From Argyresthia goedartella (lineage: Eukaryota > Arthropoda > Insecta > Lepidoptera > Argyresthiidae), in assembly GCA_949825045.1 (NCBI GenBank), contig OX463820.1, positions 3,732,501 to 3,796,500 of the forward strand: DNA of 64,000 nt, written 5' to 3'. Shown here one piece after another: positions 9,640-20,764 of the stretch (positions are counted from its first letter, which is position 1; every line of letters starts with the position of its first letter). Below the pieces are notes generated by a model. The model was not told the DNA's origin. It searched no databases and saw only the letters and a program-made list of their open reading frames with translations. A program made the position numbers and the translations under genes.

Positions 9640-10092
9640 CAAAGTAAACCAGGTGGAAATTATTATTGTTTCGGTGGACTATTTCTGGACAATTTTTGGC
9701 ACAAATATCAAACTAGAAGTCGTAGGCGGTCCGGAGATATTTGATGTTAACGAATGTTCAAGCTGTAATCCTCACCAAAATGACTTAATAACTCTGGAAT
9801 CGTTGAAGGTCTATTTCTGAAATTTGGCATGCCGTGTGGACTATTTCTGGACTAATTTTTGAAACCAAAACCAAGTCAATAGGCCCTTCCGTTTACTTGC
9901 AAGAGAGCTGAGGATTACAGCTTGACGTCAAGCTGTAATCCTCACCAACTTATAGCTATAACTTCGAAACTATAAGTGGACAAATTTTCTTTCTTGGTGG
10001 ACTATTTAGGACTATTTCTGGATTATTTTTTAGCATTTTCAAATTTCATTTTCATGAAGGTTTCAATGGTGAGGATTACAGCTTGAAGGTCG
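9640..10092 (+). repeat. ~160-bp diverged tandem repeats with a perfect palindrome
   Basis: The phrase GGACTATTTCTGGAC recurs near 9676, 9838 and 10010, each followed by an AT-rich stretch. The block AAGCTGTAATCCTCACC appears near 9758 and 9931, and inverted near 9910 and 10072. At 9909-9944 the two orientations meet in a perfect 36-bp palindrome centred on ACGT. The short frame 9590-9820 lies across this repeat and is not a gene. Confidence 0.6.
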
Positions 10093-10152
10093 TAAATAAA
10101 GTTGCTCTGATCAAATCGGTTTCATAGTGAAAGTTGTTCAGAATGATAATGG

Positions 10153-10819
10153 CTATCAATGGCTCGGGGGTTGTCCATTATACACGTGTATATGTGTTAC
10201 CGGCAATCTGTATAACGGAACAGAACCACTCCGTTTCTCTTTTCGAATCTACAATTTCTCTACACTCTTATAAATAAACATAGTTAGTACCTATCTATGT
10301 TGATTAAGAGCTAGACAAAGTATAAAACAATAGTAATCAATGAGTCGCTCGCCTCCGCGGTCATTGACACTACCACATGGTGCGTCTGTAAAGCGATATA
10401 AAATTGGACGCCAGCTCATAGGGATCTCATGAGACTGAGCGCCCCTCGTCGTAAAGCCAAGTTAAACTATGGCCACGTGACCACGTCGACCTATACAGAA
10501 AGTTCTATCAGCCGATGCCGTCATACCAGCTCTCTATCTTTGTCCAGACTGTGGCGCCATAACAGTTATTTACCCTGCTGCCGCTGCACCCAGCTCCGGC
10601 GACCCCGGGCCGAGGTCGTGCGGCGAGCCCGGGGCGCGGCGGCAGCCTCCCAAATTAACTCGCTGATAGTTATTGATAGGTTAGATTAGAGGATGGTTCT
10701 TGGCTTGTCACGGTGTTGCTACGTGGTCCTGCTATGGCGACGGAGACAGAGATTTTGTTGATATAGCAGCGCGCAATGCATGCGGGAACACATTAACATT
10801 TAGATACCAGGCACCAACG
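10153..10819. other. No gene seen; local GC-rich patch
   Basis: Ordinary AT-rich DNA, with a GC-rich patch near 10550-10650. The 86-codon frame across that patch has no recognisable domain and looks like chance. Confidence 0.4.
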
Positions 10820-11070
10820 ACGACCGGTGTAGCCTAGCAGGTAGCGACTACCTACGAAGGTGACTGTCTCGGGTTCGGATCCCGGAAAGGGAACATATGT
10901 GTGTGATGTGCATGAATATTTGTTCAGTGTTGGATGTTTTTTTATGTATGTATACACATATAAGTATTTAAGTATTTATCTTTATTAAATATATCGTCGT
11001 CTAGTATCCATAACAGAAGCCTTATTGGGCTTACTACGGGCCTAGTTCGTAAGATTGTCCTCTAATATAT
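10820..11070 (+). mobile_element. SINE with tRNA-like head and RTE-like tail
   Basis: An A-box-like block (TAGCCTAGCAGGTAG, near 10830) and a B-box-like block (GGGTTCGGATCCC, 10871-10883) are followed by a tail with ATATCGTCGTCTAGTATCCA and CGGGCCTAGTTCGTAAG. The tail resembles the 3' end of RTE-type LINEs seen in Lepidoptera and is related to the fragment at 20500-20640. Sharing a 3' end with a LINE is how such SINEs borrow its reverse transcriptase. Confidence 0.65.
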
Positions 11071-11091
11071 AGACAGAACAGAAGCAAGACA

Positions 11092-11244
11092 GAAGCAATG
11101 TATGTTAATATAATATATATATAAACATACATTGCTTGTATATATTGTATTTATATATTAAATATATAAATACAATATATATATATATATTGTATTTATA
11201 TATTAAATATATAAATACAATATATATTAACATATATACATTGC
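11092..11244. repeat. ~150-bp AT-rich compound palindrome
   Basis: The outer arms GAAGCAATGTATGTTAATATA and its near-inverse (ending ATACATTGCTTC) enclose two copies of a 31-nt palindrome with 13-bp arms (TTGTATTTATATA) and a 5-nt centre. The outer arms resemble the tail of the neighbouring SINE families, and SINEs of opposite orientation lie on each side. Confidence 0.7.
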
Positions 11245-11410
11245 TTCAGTCCCCACACTAGCATACCCTGTGTCGTGGGAACCAGACATAGCGACATCAC
11301 ACACAAACATCCAAAACTTGGGGATTTTTTTCTTTATCCCCAGCCGAGGATCAAACCCGGGACCTCTCGCATGGTAGTCAGAGTCACTACCACACCGCCA
11401 GAGAGGTACT
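11245..11410 (-). mobile_element. SINE with tRNA-like head, minus strand
   Basis: On the minus strand the head reads CTCTGGCGGTGTGGTAGTGA, then a B-box-like GGGTTTGATCC. It ends in the tail CACGACACAGGGTATGCTAG(TGTGGGG), also seen at 12930-12960 and 26230-26280. It faces the plus-strand SINE at 10820. Confidence 0.65.
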
Positions 11411-11449
11411 TCCTATGATATAATATAACTGTGTGAGGAAATTGGGACT

Positions 11450-11670
11450 TGCATGGGGTTAATCTAACTCAACACAGAACTCGCTGTTAATAATGTTGTA
11501 TGTATTTATTCCTGCATACTATTTATAATAATTAATACTGTGATATCCGTATTAGTTAAAGCAACGAATTTGTAAAAGAGACCTAAAAATCTATCTGTGG
11601 GTGTTCCTTGGCCATTCTTGTTCCACAGTGGACCAATGTAGAGATGACGCAAAATAATCGTTTTCTAAGT
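11450..11670 (+). mobile_element. 5'-truncated LINE 3' end
   Basis: Matches the 3' end seen at 36843-37090: GCATGGGGTTAATCTAACTC, then CTCGCTGTTAATAATG, then a degenerate stem-loop (CTGTGGG...CCACAG) and GGACCAATGTAGAG. Only the tail remains, as expected for incomplete reverse transcription. Confidence 0.65.
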
Positions 11671-11999
11671 ATACTTAAAAACACTTCACCTTTAAAACGT
11701 TATTTTGACAGGGATGGCGATAGAAATTTCTAAATGACAGAGATAGAGAATAGATCTACTGTCATTCTTACAACACCACGAGGTTATCGGACAGTGAGAA
11801 GATTTCACTGCCTTTGGGCTAGTAGAACTTCTTTACGATAAAACGATAATCAAGATAACACAATGAAAGTTAAATTGATAACACTAAAATACTGATAGCT
11901 GACTGTGATGTTGTATATTTTAGTTGTCTCAAAACTATAACGTCTTGGGTAAAGATAAACATTGTAAATAAAATTGAAAACAAGATTTTAGGTATAACA

Positions 12000-12245
12000 T
12001 AACATAGCGTCACGCCTTTTCCCATACGGGGTGGCAAAGGCACAATTGTATCCACATTGAGCCAGTTATTCAAATCCCCATTTTGCGTGACAGGGGGCTT
12101 GCCCATCGCCGCAGATTTAGAGTAATGGAGGTTGCCTCACGATGTTTTCCATCACTTTTCTTAATTATCTCATTGGTACATGGTCAGGAATCGAACCTGC
12201 ATCTCCTGTGAGAGAAGCAAGCGTGATACCCATTAGACCATTTTA
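12000..12245 (-). mobile_element. SINE-like copy with tRNA-like head
   Basis: Same family as 9330-9535. The plus strand carries CCCATACGGGGTGGCAAAGG, GGGGGCTTGCCCATCGCCGC and GTTTTCCATCAC, and ends in a tRNA-like head whose B box reads AGGTTCGATTCC on the minus strand. The flanks 11671-12000 and 12246-12800 show no gene. Confidence 0.55.
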
Positions 12246-12800
12246 GGTGAACTCAGCCATAATGCAGTTTGTGTAAACAGATTGTAGTGATTGCAGAAAT
12301 ACAATAGATATTTATGATAGCAATGACAGACACATTACCTCACGGTGATACAAACTAAAATAGATGTTGTGTAAATAATGCGCCATTTATCTGTCTAGAT
12401 AGTAACTAACCACAAGTACTTTGGACATATTGAGCGCACCTTAAAAGTTATGTGAATCACAATGGAATCCGAAGGAAACCTACAGACAGATAAGATAACT
12501 TATTTATAGGATTTTGCAGTTTTCTTTGTGTTCGTTTGTAGGTTCCTGTGTAAGCGGCGTCATGCCATATAAAGAAAAGATTAAGTACGTACTATGAGAA
12601 GCTACGCTTGTTATGTTCACAGACTCTACAGTAGATAATTCCTGATATGGCACGCAATGCAACTTATTAAAAAAGACATAACACTGCCATACAATAACGT
12701 GATTGATTGCAAATGGCAATTGCTGCTTCCATAAACAGGCTATTTAGATTTCGTTTAAAAGACCTTTAAAAGACCAAATGGCCAATATTAATTTATGATA

Positions 12801-12975
12801 CCTCTGTGGCGCTGCGATTATGGCTATGCCTACCATGCGATAGGTCCCGGGTTCGATCCCGGCTGGGGATAGAACCTATAGTTCTTCTTGCATGTTTATA
12901 ATTGTGTATATGTCGCTGTTTCTGGTTCCCACGACACAGAGTATACTAGTGTGGGGCCAGAAGCGAAATATGCGC
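12801..12975 (+). mobile_element. SINE with tRNA-like head
   Basis: Head CTCTGTGGCGCTGCGATTAT, B box GGGTTCGATCCC at 12849-12860, then the tail GTTCCCACGACACAGAGTAT and GTGTGGGGCCAGAAGC. Same family as the minus-strand copy at 11245-11410. Confidence 0.65.
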
Positions 12976-13176
12976 CTGTTACGGTGGTACTCTCTAAGGC
13001 TAAGGTTATATAACTTAGTATTCGTCACACAGCCTATGTCATTCGGACTAAAATATAATAACGAATCGATGAACTTCTCATTCATCAACTTTCTGATGAT
13101 GGGTGAAACTTATAAAACTAACTCTTGACGACACTTCCTGCTCATCCCGTTCTCTGTACACCTGGAACTTTACCTA

Positions 13177-13202
13177 GTCGCACGGCTCCATAGCCGTGCG
13201 AC
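13177..13202. repeat. Perfect 11-bp-stem hairpin
   Basis: Arms GTCGCACGGCT and AGCCGTGCGAC enclose a 4-nt loop CCAT. It is GC-rich in an AT-rich context. No coding or terminator role is evident. Confidence 0.7.
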
Positions 13203-13268
13203 CGATGGCAATTAGGACAGATATTTTACCTTTCTGTAACCTTGCTTAAATGTCGTGTGCGAATAGCT

Positions 13269-13353
13269 TTGGTGGTACTCTTACAGAACCCACGCGTGAG
13301 ATACTCATTTACGTATCTCACGTGTGGGTTATGTGTAAGTCGTATGTGCCACC
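13269..13353. repeat. Long imperfect hairpin (~35-nt arms)
   Basis: The arms run from GGTGGTAC near 13270 to GTGCCACC near 13350, and contain AACCCACGCGTGAGATAC against GTATCTCACGTGTGGGTT around a short AT-rich loop. The size and shape would fit a pre-miRNA or a tiny foldback MITE. Which of these cannot be told by eye. Confidence 0.55.
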
Positions 13354-13359
13354 ATACCT

Positions 13360-14345
13360 TTTTTACGTCATACTTTGTGAAATAACTGACTAATTAAAAC
13401 GTCCTCCACTCGATTTCTATCGAGGTGTGCGCACTTGTAGAGACCTCATCAATCAGACTTAGCAGTTTCGTTTGAGAAATCAGTTCCAAATCCAATTGGT
13501 CTGTGCCTCGCCTTGCCTGCTAATGCAGGGCTGACCACGGCAGCCTGAGCAAATGTTTTCCTGTAGCTTGTTTGTTCATTGATGCAAAGCACTCATCTTC
13601 AAGTAAACTGGAACCGAGCAAGGCGAGTGCGATGGTGTAATACAGTAATCAAAGCCTCTCCTTGTACTCTGTCCAGGCCACGTGAACAAATATCCGCTGA
13701 TTCGAAACAATGGCTTTTAGTTTACATCTTCTCATAGAAATTTCAGTGGTTTTCATTTACCACATCTAAAAACCAAAGCGTGGCTTTTGCTTTGCTACTG
13801 CCTGAATATGCAGTCCACTCAGTAATTCGAAGTCGGTCGGCCGGCCCACATAACTATCAACAATACATATTAAATTGTGTTTTTACGCTCCTGTTTTCAG
13901 ACTTTTAGGGCTACTTGCGCCATGCGGGTACCCCAGGTCTAAATGTAAATACCTACATATGCAGATCGTTACGTAACTTCCGTGACGCTTTTTTTATCTC
14001 TTTTTAATCGACTTTAAATATACATAGACTTCATTCGCATTCCGACCTGGGAGGAAGAAACACTTGAACAACACTTGAACACTTGAACTTGAACTTGAAG
14101 TCGGTTTTTAAAGTTTTTAACTTGGTGAATTATATTGAGTTTATTTATCGCTTTTTTAAGTGTGTTCTCCTTAGCTGCGGCGATGGGCTAGCCACGGAAA
14201 ATGCAGTATTTAATAACTGCCAAAACGTGGGCATATCTGGTGCTTCTGCCTCCCCGTATGGGAAAAGAGGTGACGCTATGTGTATGCAAATCGCAGAAGT
14301 TCAACGTTTATTAGATCACACCCATATTATTGATAGATAAAAATA
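13360..14345. other. No gene; dispersed-repeat fragment at 14160-14290
   Basis: Nothing coding is visible. At 14160-14290 GCTGCGGCGATGGGCTAGCC and CCGTATGGGAAAAGAGGTGA are the plus-strand version of the SINE-like body at 12000-12245, without the tRNA-like head. A related fragment lies at 29925-30040. Confidence 0.5.
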
Positions 14346-14349
14346 ATAA

Positions 14350-14690
14350 AATGTAGCCCATTAACGTCCCTACCAAGGGGCACGGGCCTTTATCCGGATA
14401 CGAGTAAGATTGAGCCATACTCCACCACGCTGGCTCAGTGCGGGTTGATGGAGGTGTACCGGGTTTGTGGCGAACCCGATTTTCAGAAGTTATCAAGCTG
14501 CCCTATTAGGGCCTACTACCACCGAGTAGCGATGGTAGCCGGGACCTAAACAAAGGTACAACTACGAAACAAATGCCACATAGAACGGATACCCATCCAG
14601 TGCCCGTCTTGGCCAGATGTTGCTACCCGCAAGATCGTTTCCGGTGTGCGAATACCGCACTAGGCCACCGACGCTTCTATTTTTGATAGA
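14350..14690 (-). repeat. Dispersed repeat with SINE-like head
   Basis: The segment containing CCACCACGCTGGCTCAGTGC resembles a widely scattered insect repeat, and is related to 27665-27755. Near 14600-14690 the minus strand reads GCGTCGGTGGCCTAGTGCGG, an A-box-like head typical of lepidopteran SINEs. The B box is degenerate. Confidence 0.45.
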
Positions 14691-14879
14691 TACGCGTGTA
14701 AAACATATCCTGCCCTCCAGCTAATCAAACAGTCCGAGGGATGTAGACCGTCCCCTGAAATTACAGTTAAAGACAAATAGCTACGAGCTATGAATGGGAT
14801 GGTGTAACAACCCAAAATTGATTAAACGCGTCATGGTTTGCGTGGGCTGCTTGTTGTTGTGTCTTTGCTTGCGGCGGCT

Positions 14880-15480
14880 CTGTGTAGCATGTTGCTCCCC
14901 ACCCTCAAATATAGCGAGGGGGGGTGATGTTGCTCCCCACCCTCAAATATAGCGACGGGGGGTGATGGCTTGTGCACGAGTCATACTCGTGAACGGGTGC
15001 TGCTTGGGGGGACTGTTCCAGTCTGGTGTCTCATAAGTTATATTCATTACAGCTTGTCTTATTTATTAATTTTGTTAGATTGTTACTTTGTGACATCTTG
15101 TTGACACTCATAGATGCGATGCTATAATATTAAATTAAATAATATTGTCATAATAGTAGATAATTTGTATAGTATTGTGCAATAACAAAAAAAATACAAA
15201 AATAAAAAAATACACCCTCGTAGAATCTCTTGGTGCTATCTTCTCTGACGGGCGTATTTCCTAAGTACTGATAGAGTTAATGGAGTTTCCTGTTCCTATG
15301 CGAGATTCACCCTTGAATTACCACTTGAAAGGGAAATTTCCTTTTTCAAACTCAAACCTTAATCAGTCATGTACTCATTAGTTGAGTTGACCATTTTTAT
15401 ATGAGAAGTAAGTGTTTGACTTGTAAAAGTGCATTATTTTTGCCTATTTGCATTTGCATAAAAGATTTTAGGATTGAGTT
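14880..15480 (+). repeat. Dispersed repeat, copy A
   Basis: It starts with two tandem copies of a ~46-bp unit (TGCTCCCCACCCTCAAATAT). The rest (CATACTCGTGAACGGG, GCTTGGGGGGACTG, CTCTTGGTGCTATCTTCTCT, CACTTGAAAGGGAAATTTCC) recurs in the same order at 25290-26090. Unclassified; possibly a LINE 3' region. Confidence 0.6.
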
Positions 15481-17140
15481 GAGTTGGTTTTTCACCCGAC
15501 TGCTTAAAATGGAGGGTAGTGTTGCTCGAGCGTATGTTTATATGTTTGTATGTATGCATGGCCATTTCACGCGCTACAGCACAACGTAGCGCGTGCTAAC
15601 GGCTTGACGGATTTTAATAAATGACATGTCGTAAGATTCGTTTCAGTTGTGGGAAAGACATAGTAAAAAAAGTAGTTTACAAAGTACCTGGTGCATTCAT
15701 AAGTTTGTATGTGGTATTGAAAGAAAATACCATTGGGTTATTTGTTTTTATAATGATTCCACTTATTTACTTCTACACATACAAACTCTACATTAAGATG
15801 GTCTACGCTAAGCTGAAGAGAACTCATAAAGTTTTAAATTTAATGTTCATTGAATAATATAAATATTATTTAATATCCCGGTACTTCAACATTACCGTTT
15901 CCAAGGCACAGGTCAATACATTACAATATGAAAATGGTACTGGTCACTCGGGTAATTCTGTATGTAATAATCAATGTTTTAAACATAGCCGGATTCTAAA
16001 TAGCGACCATTTGAGAAACTACATTCAAATTAAAGCTGAGCAATTATTTGTCTTTTCTCCAAAAACCTATGAAAGGAAAAAACAATAGGTCTTTATGCTT
16101 GTAGCACCAAAACGTGTACTTGTAAGAAAACTACAGAAGAGAATAAACTTCCTTGACACAGTGCATACACACCGCTTGCATGTTCACACCAATTATGAAG
16201 TAATTACTGGCATTGTCAGCGAGTGAGGGCATTGGGTCCACTTCCTTGTGAAATTCCGTGTCGCTGGGCACCAGAGCTTCGAGGGCCGCTGTGTATAGTG
16301 CACAAGATGTCGCGTTCCTACATCTTGGTTTATGCTATGCAGTGTTCAATAAAGTATGAACTTATTGAAATGTTACTCTGATGTAGTAACCTAACCTACA
16401 TTTGCAGTTCAATGCAGGGTGACTTTTCATTCGCTGACCACTTTTTATGGAATGATAGTACCTATTGTCGTACAAAATGTCGTAGGTGAGCACTGCTTCG
16501 GTCGCTCTGTGTCAGCAATTCTATCGAACGATCGGCGGCCGCGCTGTCGACACTTCGATCAAACCGGCGGCGGAGCAGCGCAGCGCTGGTCTCTGCTGCG
16601 GCCGTCGTCTTCTGCTCTCCGTCTGCTTCTCCCATAACCCTATCAATACAAAGACATCTACGGTTTCTACTACACTACAGTTCCTAGTTGAACATTGTTA
16701 TCAGACTAACCTATTTATTTACCGGTAGAAGTCATAGCACCTACTAGACTAAGTACAGGAAAACGTCTAGTTACTACCTACCTACTAGATTTCCAATAAG
16801 AGTTCTATCCAATATTAATGTACCTAAGTACCTACACGTAGGTAGGTATTAAGAGAACCGTATAGTAACTAGATTTATATAAGTTTGCTTCTACGCCCGA
16901 GTCAGGCTTACCGGTTTAAGTGTCGCAGTAAGTTCGTTCAATCAGACGCTTAACTAACACCCTAGACCGTTAATTAAAGGCCGACGTTTAACCAAGTCAC
17001 TAGCATTTTGATTTAAATAAAGCATCGTCGAAAACGTTTTATAACCTTTCTTACCAAAAGCCGGCGTGTTAGTTAAATAATGTAAAACAAGATGGTGTCA
17101 CGACAACAGCTGATTACTTTCAGAGTAATATATTAATATA
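15481..17140. other. No gene seen; hairpin and GC-rich patch
   Basis: 15568-15595 forms a hairpin with 10-bp arms (CACGCGCTAC/GTAGCGCGTG). 16500-16640 is GC-rich, with overlapping frames in two phases but no recognisable protein. The rest is AT-rich with no coding signal. Confidence 0.4.
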
Positions 17141-18445
17141 CATAGTCAGGTCATAAGTTCTGTCACATGTGCAATATGAAATAATTTAGACCTGTTTATT
17201 ATTTATGTAAACATTTATATAGCAAAATGAACTTAATAAAACATAGATTCTTATGGTAATAAAGTTTATTCAAAATGACCCCGCGATTTTGAATACAGGC
17301 CTTTATTCTGCGCGGCCAGTCGTCTATCGCAGCACGAACGAGGTCCATGTCAATATCGGCGGCTGCCTTAATCAAGGATGCCTTGAGTGACTCCAAATCA
17401 GGATGAGGCTTTGAGCAGGCCTTTTCCTCCAAGTGTTGCCATATCTTGTAATCTAACGGACTCAAATCTGGACTGGAGGAGGGCCAGTCTTCGTGCCGGA
17501 TGAAGTCGATTTCACGCGCCGCCAGCCAGTCTTTTGTGCTTTTCGCTTATGAGCTGGCGCAGAATCTTGTTGGAAGACCCAGTGCCTGTTATTAAACATG
17601 GTATGAGAAACAGGTTCCACAAGGTTCTTGAGGACTGTATTTTGATACACAACTGCATTCGTTTTTACGCCTTTCTCACAAAAATGTACCTCAGTTAAGC
17701 CCCAATAAGAGACTCCCAACCAAACCATGAGCGAGGATGGAAAATGAACTCGTTGGACACGCGGAATACGGTTGCTCGCTTCTTCACTGCTGTGTGCGTA
17801 CACTTTATCATTTTGTTTGTTGTAGCTCTCTTCCACGGAGAAAATTTTTTCATCCGAAAAAAGAATTTCCCGATGCTTTTTTCCCGCGTACCGCTTCAAC
17901 AAAGCGCGGCATCTCTTCAGTCCCAGGTCCATTAAACGAGCGTCCAAACGATGTCCTGTTTTTCTTCGATATGCCCTAAGCCCTATAAGTCTTCATTTAA
18001 CACCCTTTTTGGGTCCTTCTTAACCCCATCTGAAGGGCCAACAGTTTCTGCTTACGTATGGGATTTCTTTGAATTCGCGCCTTCACAGCTTTTATCACTG
18101 CTGGAGTCCTATCAGAGCGAGGGCGACCACTTCTTGACCTGTCATCTACACTAGAGTCTTCATTGTATCGTTTTATGGTACGATAAACGAATCTTTTGGT
18201 TACATTCAAATTTTTCAGTAAGTCGAAAATCTGAATTGGCGCGTAACCGCAACGATGCAACGCAATAACTGCGACACGGTCTTCTTTAAGTGTCCACTCC
18301 ATGTTTAAAAATGAGGAAAATTCTAAAAAGTACACATTTTTATTTTCATGAAAAATTCGAAATTCGAATTCAATAAACTTTTTTGTGGCCAGCGTTCTAA
18401 ATTCAAAAGTTTTTATTGTGTGACAGAACTTATGACCTGACTGTG
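17141..18445 (-). mobile_element. maT-type (DD37D) mariner-family transposon
   Basis: 1305 bp with ~28-bp terminal inverted repeats (CAYAGTCAGGTCATAAGTTC, then TGTCACA) that differ at one or two bases, flanked by TA at 17139-17140 and 18446-18447. The length, TA target and transposase motifs fit the Tc1/mariner superfamily. The D-D spacing, read across one small frameshift, is 37, which points to the maT group. Confidence 0.85.
17199..18302 (-). pseudogene. maT transposase, frameshifted
   Basis: Starts at ATG 18302. The N-terminal part has a helix-turn-helix (LHRCGYAPIQIFDLL, FVYRTIKRYNE) and SGRPRS linker. This frame ends at 17997. The catalytic part is in another frame (17947-17462), with FSDEKIF as the first Asp and QQDSAPAHK as the second. 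A further one-base shift near 17550 leads to the frame ending at 17199, with SPDLSPLDYKIW carrying the third Asp. At least two frameshifts make it non-functional. It would have cut and pasted the element through its TIRs. Confidence 0.85.
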
Positions 18446-18453
18446 TATACATA

Positions 18454-19233
18454 GTTGGTCCATAAGTTCTGTCACAAATATTTTGCCGCATAGTAAATAA
18501 TACCAAATTTTATTTTATTTAATACTATGTATGGTTTGATAGCTCATTAAATACTGATAAATTAGAACGATTATTGGATTTAAATGCTTAAAGCCATATT
18601 ACACAAATGCTAGTTTCTTCAGAGATTTTGCACTTTTTTACCCAATCAAAAATACGGACGTGATTCACTTTATCTTTTTTCCATGACTCTTAAAACCTTT
18701 CAAACTTACGTGAGATTTTAGTCAGAACCCTCCCTGAACCCGTTACCTTCATTTTGAAGCATAAGATAACTAAGTCTGGGTAAAACTAATTTTCATATTC
18801 ACATTTTACGTAGTGTACTTGTTGCCCACAAGATCATTTTTATACGTTTTTCTGAAAACGTAAAAAGTACGTAAAGTTCTCTTTGGGAGCAGTTGGAACT
18901 GAAAGCTAACAGAAAATCAAATACTAGTTGTTAAGCATGGTCTAAAATCGAGGTTTCAGAATAAATAAAAAAAAACTTTTTGGTTATCTGGAACACTGTT
19001 TTTTTTATTAAATTTGTGGTAAGTGGTATTTTTGTCAGTTGCGGCGTGTTTTGGGTTCGCGATTGTCTCAAGTTATAAGGTTTTTGTCAAATTGCGATAA
19101 TCGTACAAAATGTATTGTATTGCAATTTGGTTCGTTTAAAATAAGCTTTTTAATCATGTATAATACGAATAAGAAAAAGTTTATTGCTGAGTTTTATCTA
19201 TCAAAAACCTTGTGACAGAACTTAAGGACCGAC
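18454..19233 (+). mobile_element. maT-related non-autonomous element (MITE), copy 1
   Basis: 780 bp flanked by TA. TIR: GTTGGTCCATAAGTTCTGTC, then ACAA; the other end is the inverse with two changes. It shares the core CATAAGTTCTGTCACA with the maT transposon whose right end lies only 8 bp away. No coding capacity. The same element lies inverted at 21591-22348. Confidence 0.85.
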
Positions 19234-20499
19234 TAGGTATAGTAATATCTTTTACAGCTTATCTCAGGACAAAACATTGCGGTAGCTTAGGTGAAGGGTA
19301 AAGGGGGTGAGCGACGCCAACCCCCTTTTTCCTTCGTGCTAGGTTGAACATGTAAGAACAACAAAAAATACTTAAAACATAAACTTAGGTACACATAAAT
19401 TTTATTTTTAATGTACTTAAGTGTATTTATATTGTATATGTGTAGTTTCCTAGGAACGTTGAGACAACTCGTTCAAAGTTTCGTTCACTCACTTGTCTAA
19501 CGGAACTTTAGCGACTTGGTTAAACGTCGGTCTTTAATTAACGGTCTAGGGTGTTAGTTAAGTGTCTGATTTAACCAAATAATTGCGACAATGTACGGGC
19601 TCGTTGGTATCGAAAGCGTATTTTCCAAAACTATTGCATATTCGAAAATGTTCAAGAATCCGCCGGTACCGGAAGCATAACAAACCAAAACACATTGTAA
19701 ATAAGTATAATTTTGCACTAAACTACACAATTCGGTTTATTCATTTACAAATAGTAATATGTGATAGCAATTGAAGTGCAATATGTTGAATCATACATAT
19801 TGTGCGTGACAACATAATTGTAATTTCGATGAACGAAATTTGCGGAAACGAATACAATAATATGCTAACTAATGAATACAAATACAACTCTATTACTCGT
19901 AAATTGTTTCTAGGAAATAATGTATTGCAATCATGTTTCGAATCGAAACGGAATGCAATAGAACAAATGTGAAATAATACTGAATGTACCGACACGGTAT
20001 TACTTTGGATACATTCACTTCCATATAATGGTGACATTTTGTAAGTTAGTTTGGGTACCTATGTAGATATATATTTCCCATAAATTGATCCACTAATTAA
20101 CTTTGAATAGCTTTATATTATTATTTGACTCTTTGCTGTAGATACAGTGTTGATATAGCGAACATTTAAGAATAAGAGCTAAAAGAGCTAAAATGTTTTC
20201 AAATTTATTAAAATTTATAAAGTATATCTACTAATTTTGTTTTTTGGAAAACTCACAGTTTATGCCTTTTAGAGCAAGCAGTGAATAAAGTCCCAAAATT
20301 TCGCAGTTTTTCTCGTGGTGCGCAGCGAGCACAAGTTTATCGAAGTTGCAAATTTGGATTAACACAAGATTAACTAGTCCACACAACATACTAAAAACCC
20401 AGAAGTACATCATGATTTGCGATAATAATGTTGATGTCCAATGAGCTTCACAGCGACTTCTCTCCCTCAATTTATTGCTTTCATGATTGTTTATCTATC

Positions 20500-20640
20500 T
20501 AAGTAAGTATAATATTTATTTATATAAGTATGTGTATCGTTGTCTAGTACCCAAGATACAGGGAATCCTAGTTTGGGGCTAGATCAATGTGTCAAAATAG
20601 TGTCCAAGGTATTATTATTATTATTATATGAGGTAAATTA
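20500..20640 (+). mobile_element. RTE-like LINE/SINE 3' end fragment
   Basis: GTGTATCGTTGTCTAGTACC, CCTAGTTTGGGGCTAGATCA and GTGTCCAAGGTATTATTATT give the same order as the tail at 10980-11060, ending in a TAT/ATT microsatellite. Only the 3' end is present. Confidence 0.6.
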
Positions 20641-20717
20641 TAAAAACAACATACTTATGTGGGTACGTCGGTGACACGATAAAAAAACATCGAAAAATAT
20701 CCGTTTTTATACAACAT

Positions 20718-20764
20718 TTTTATGCCACGTTTTAACATTTCTAATGTTAAAACGTGGCGTAAAA
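20718..20764. repeat. Near-perfect 22-bp-stem hairpin
   Basis: Arms GCCACGTTTTAACATT and its exact inverse (20724-20758) with a 3-nt loop TCT. The pairing extends outward to TTTTA/TAAAA with one mismatch. No coding context. Confidence 0.75.

Noticed and set aside
12849..12860. True tRNA genes at the B-box sites (10871, 12849, 63628 and others)
   Set aside because: The A and B boxes are present but acceptor stems do not pair, and LINE-like tails follow, so these are SINE heads.
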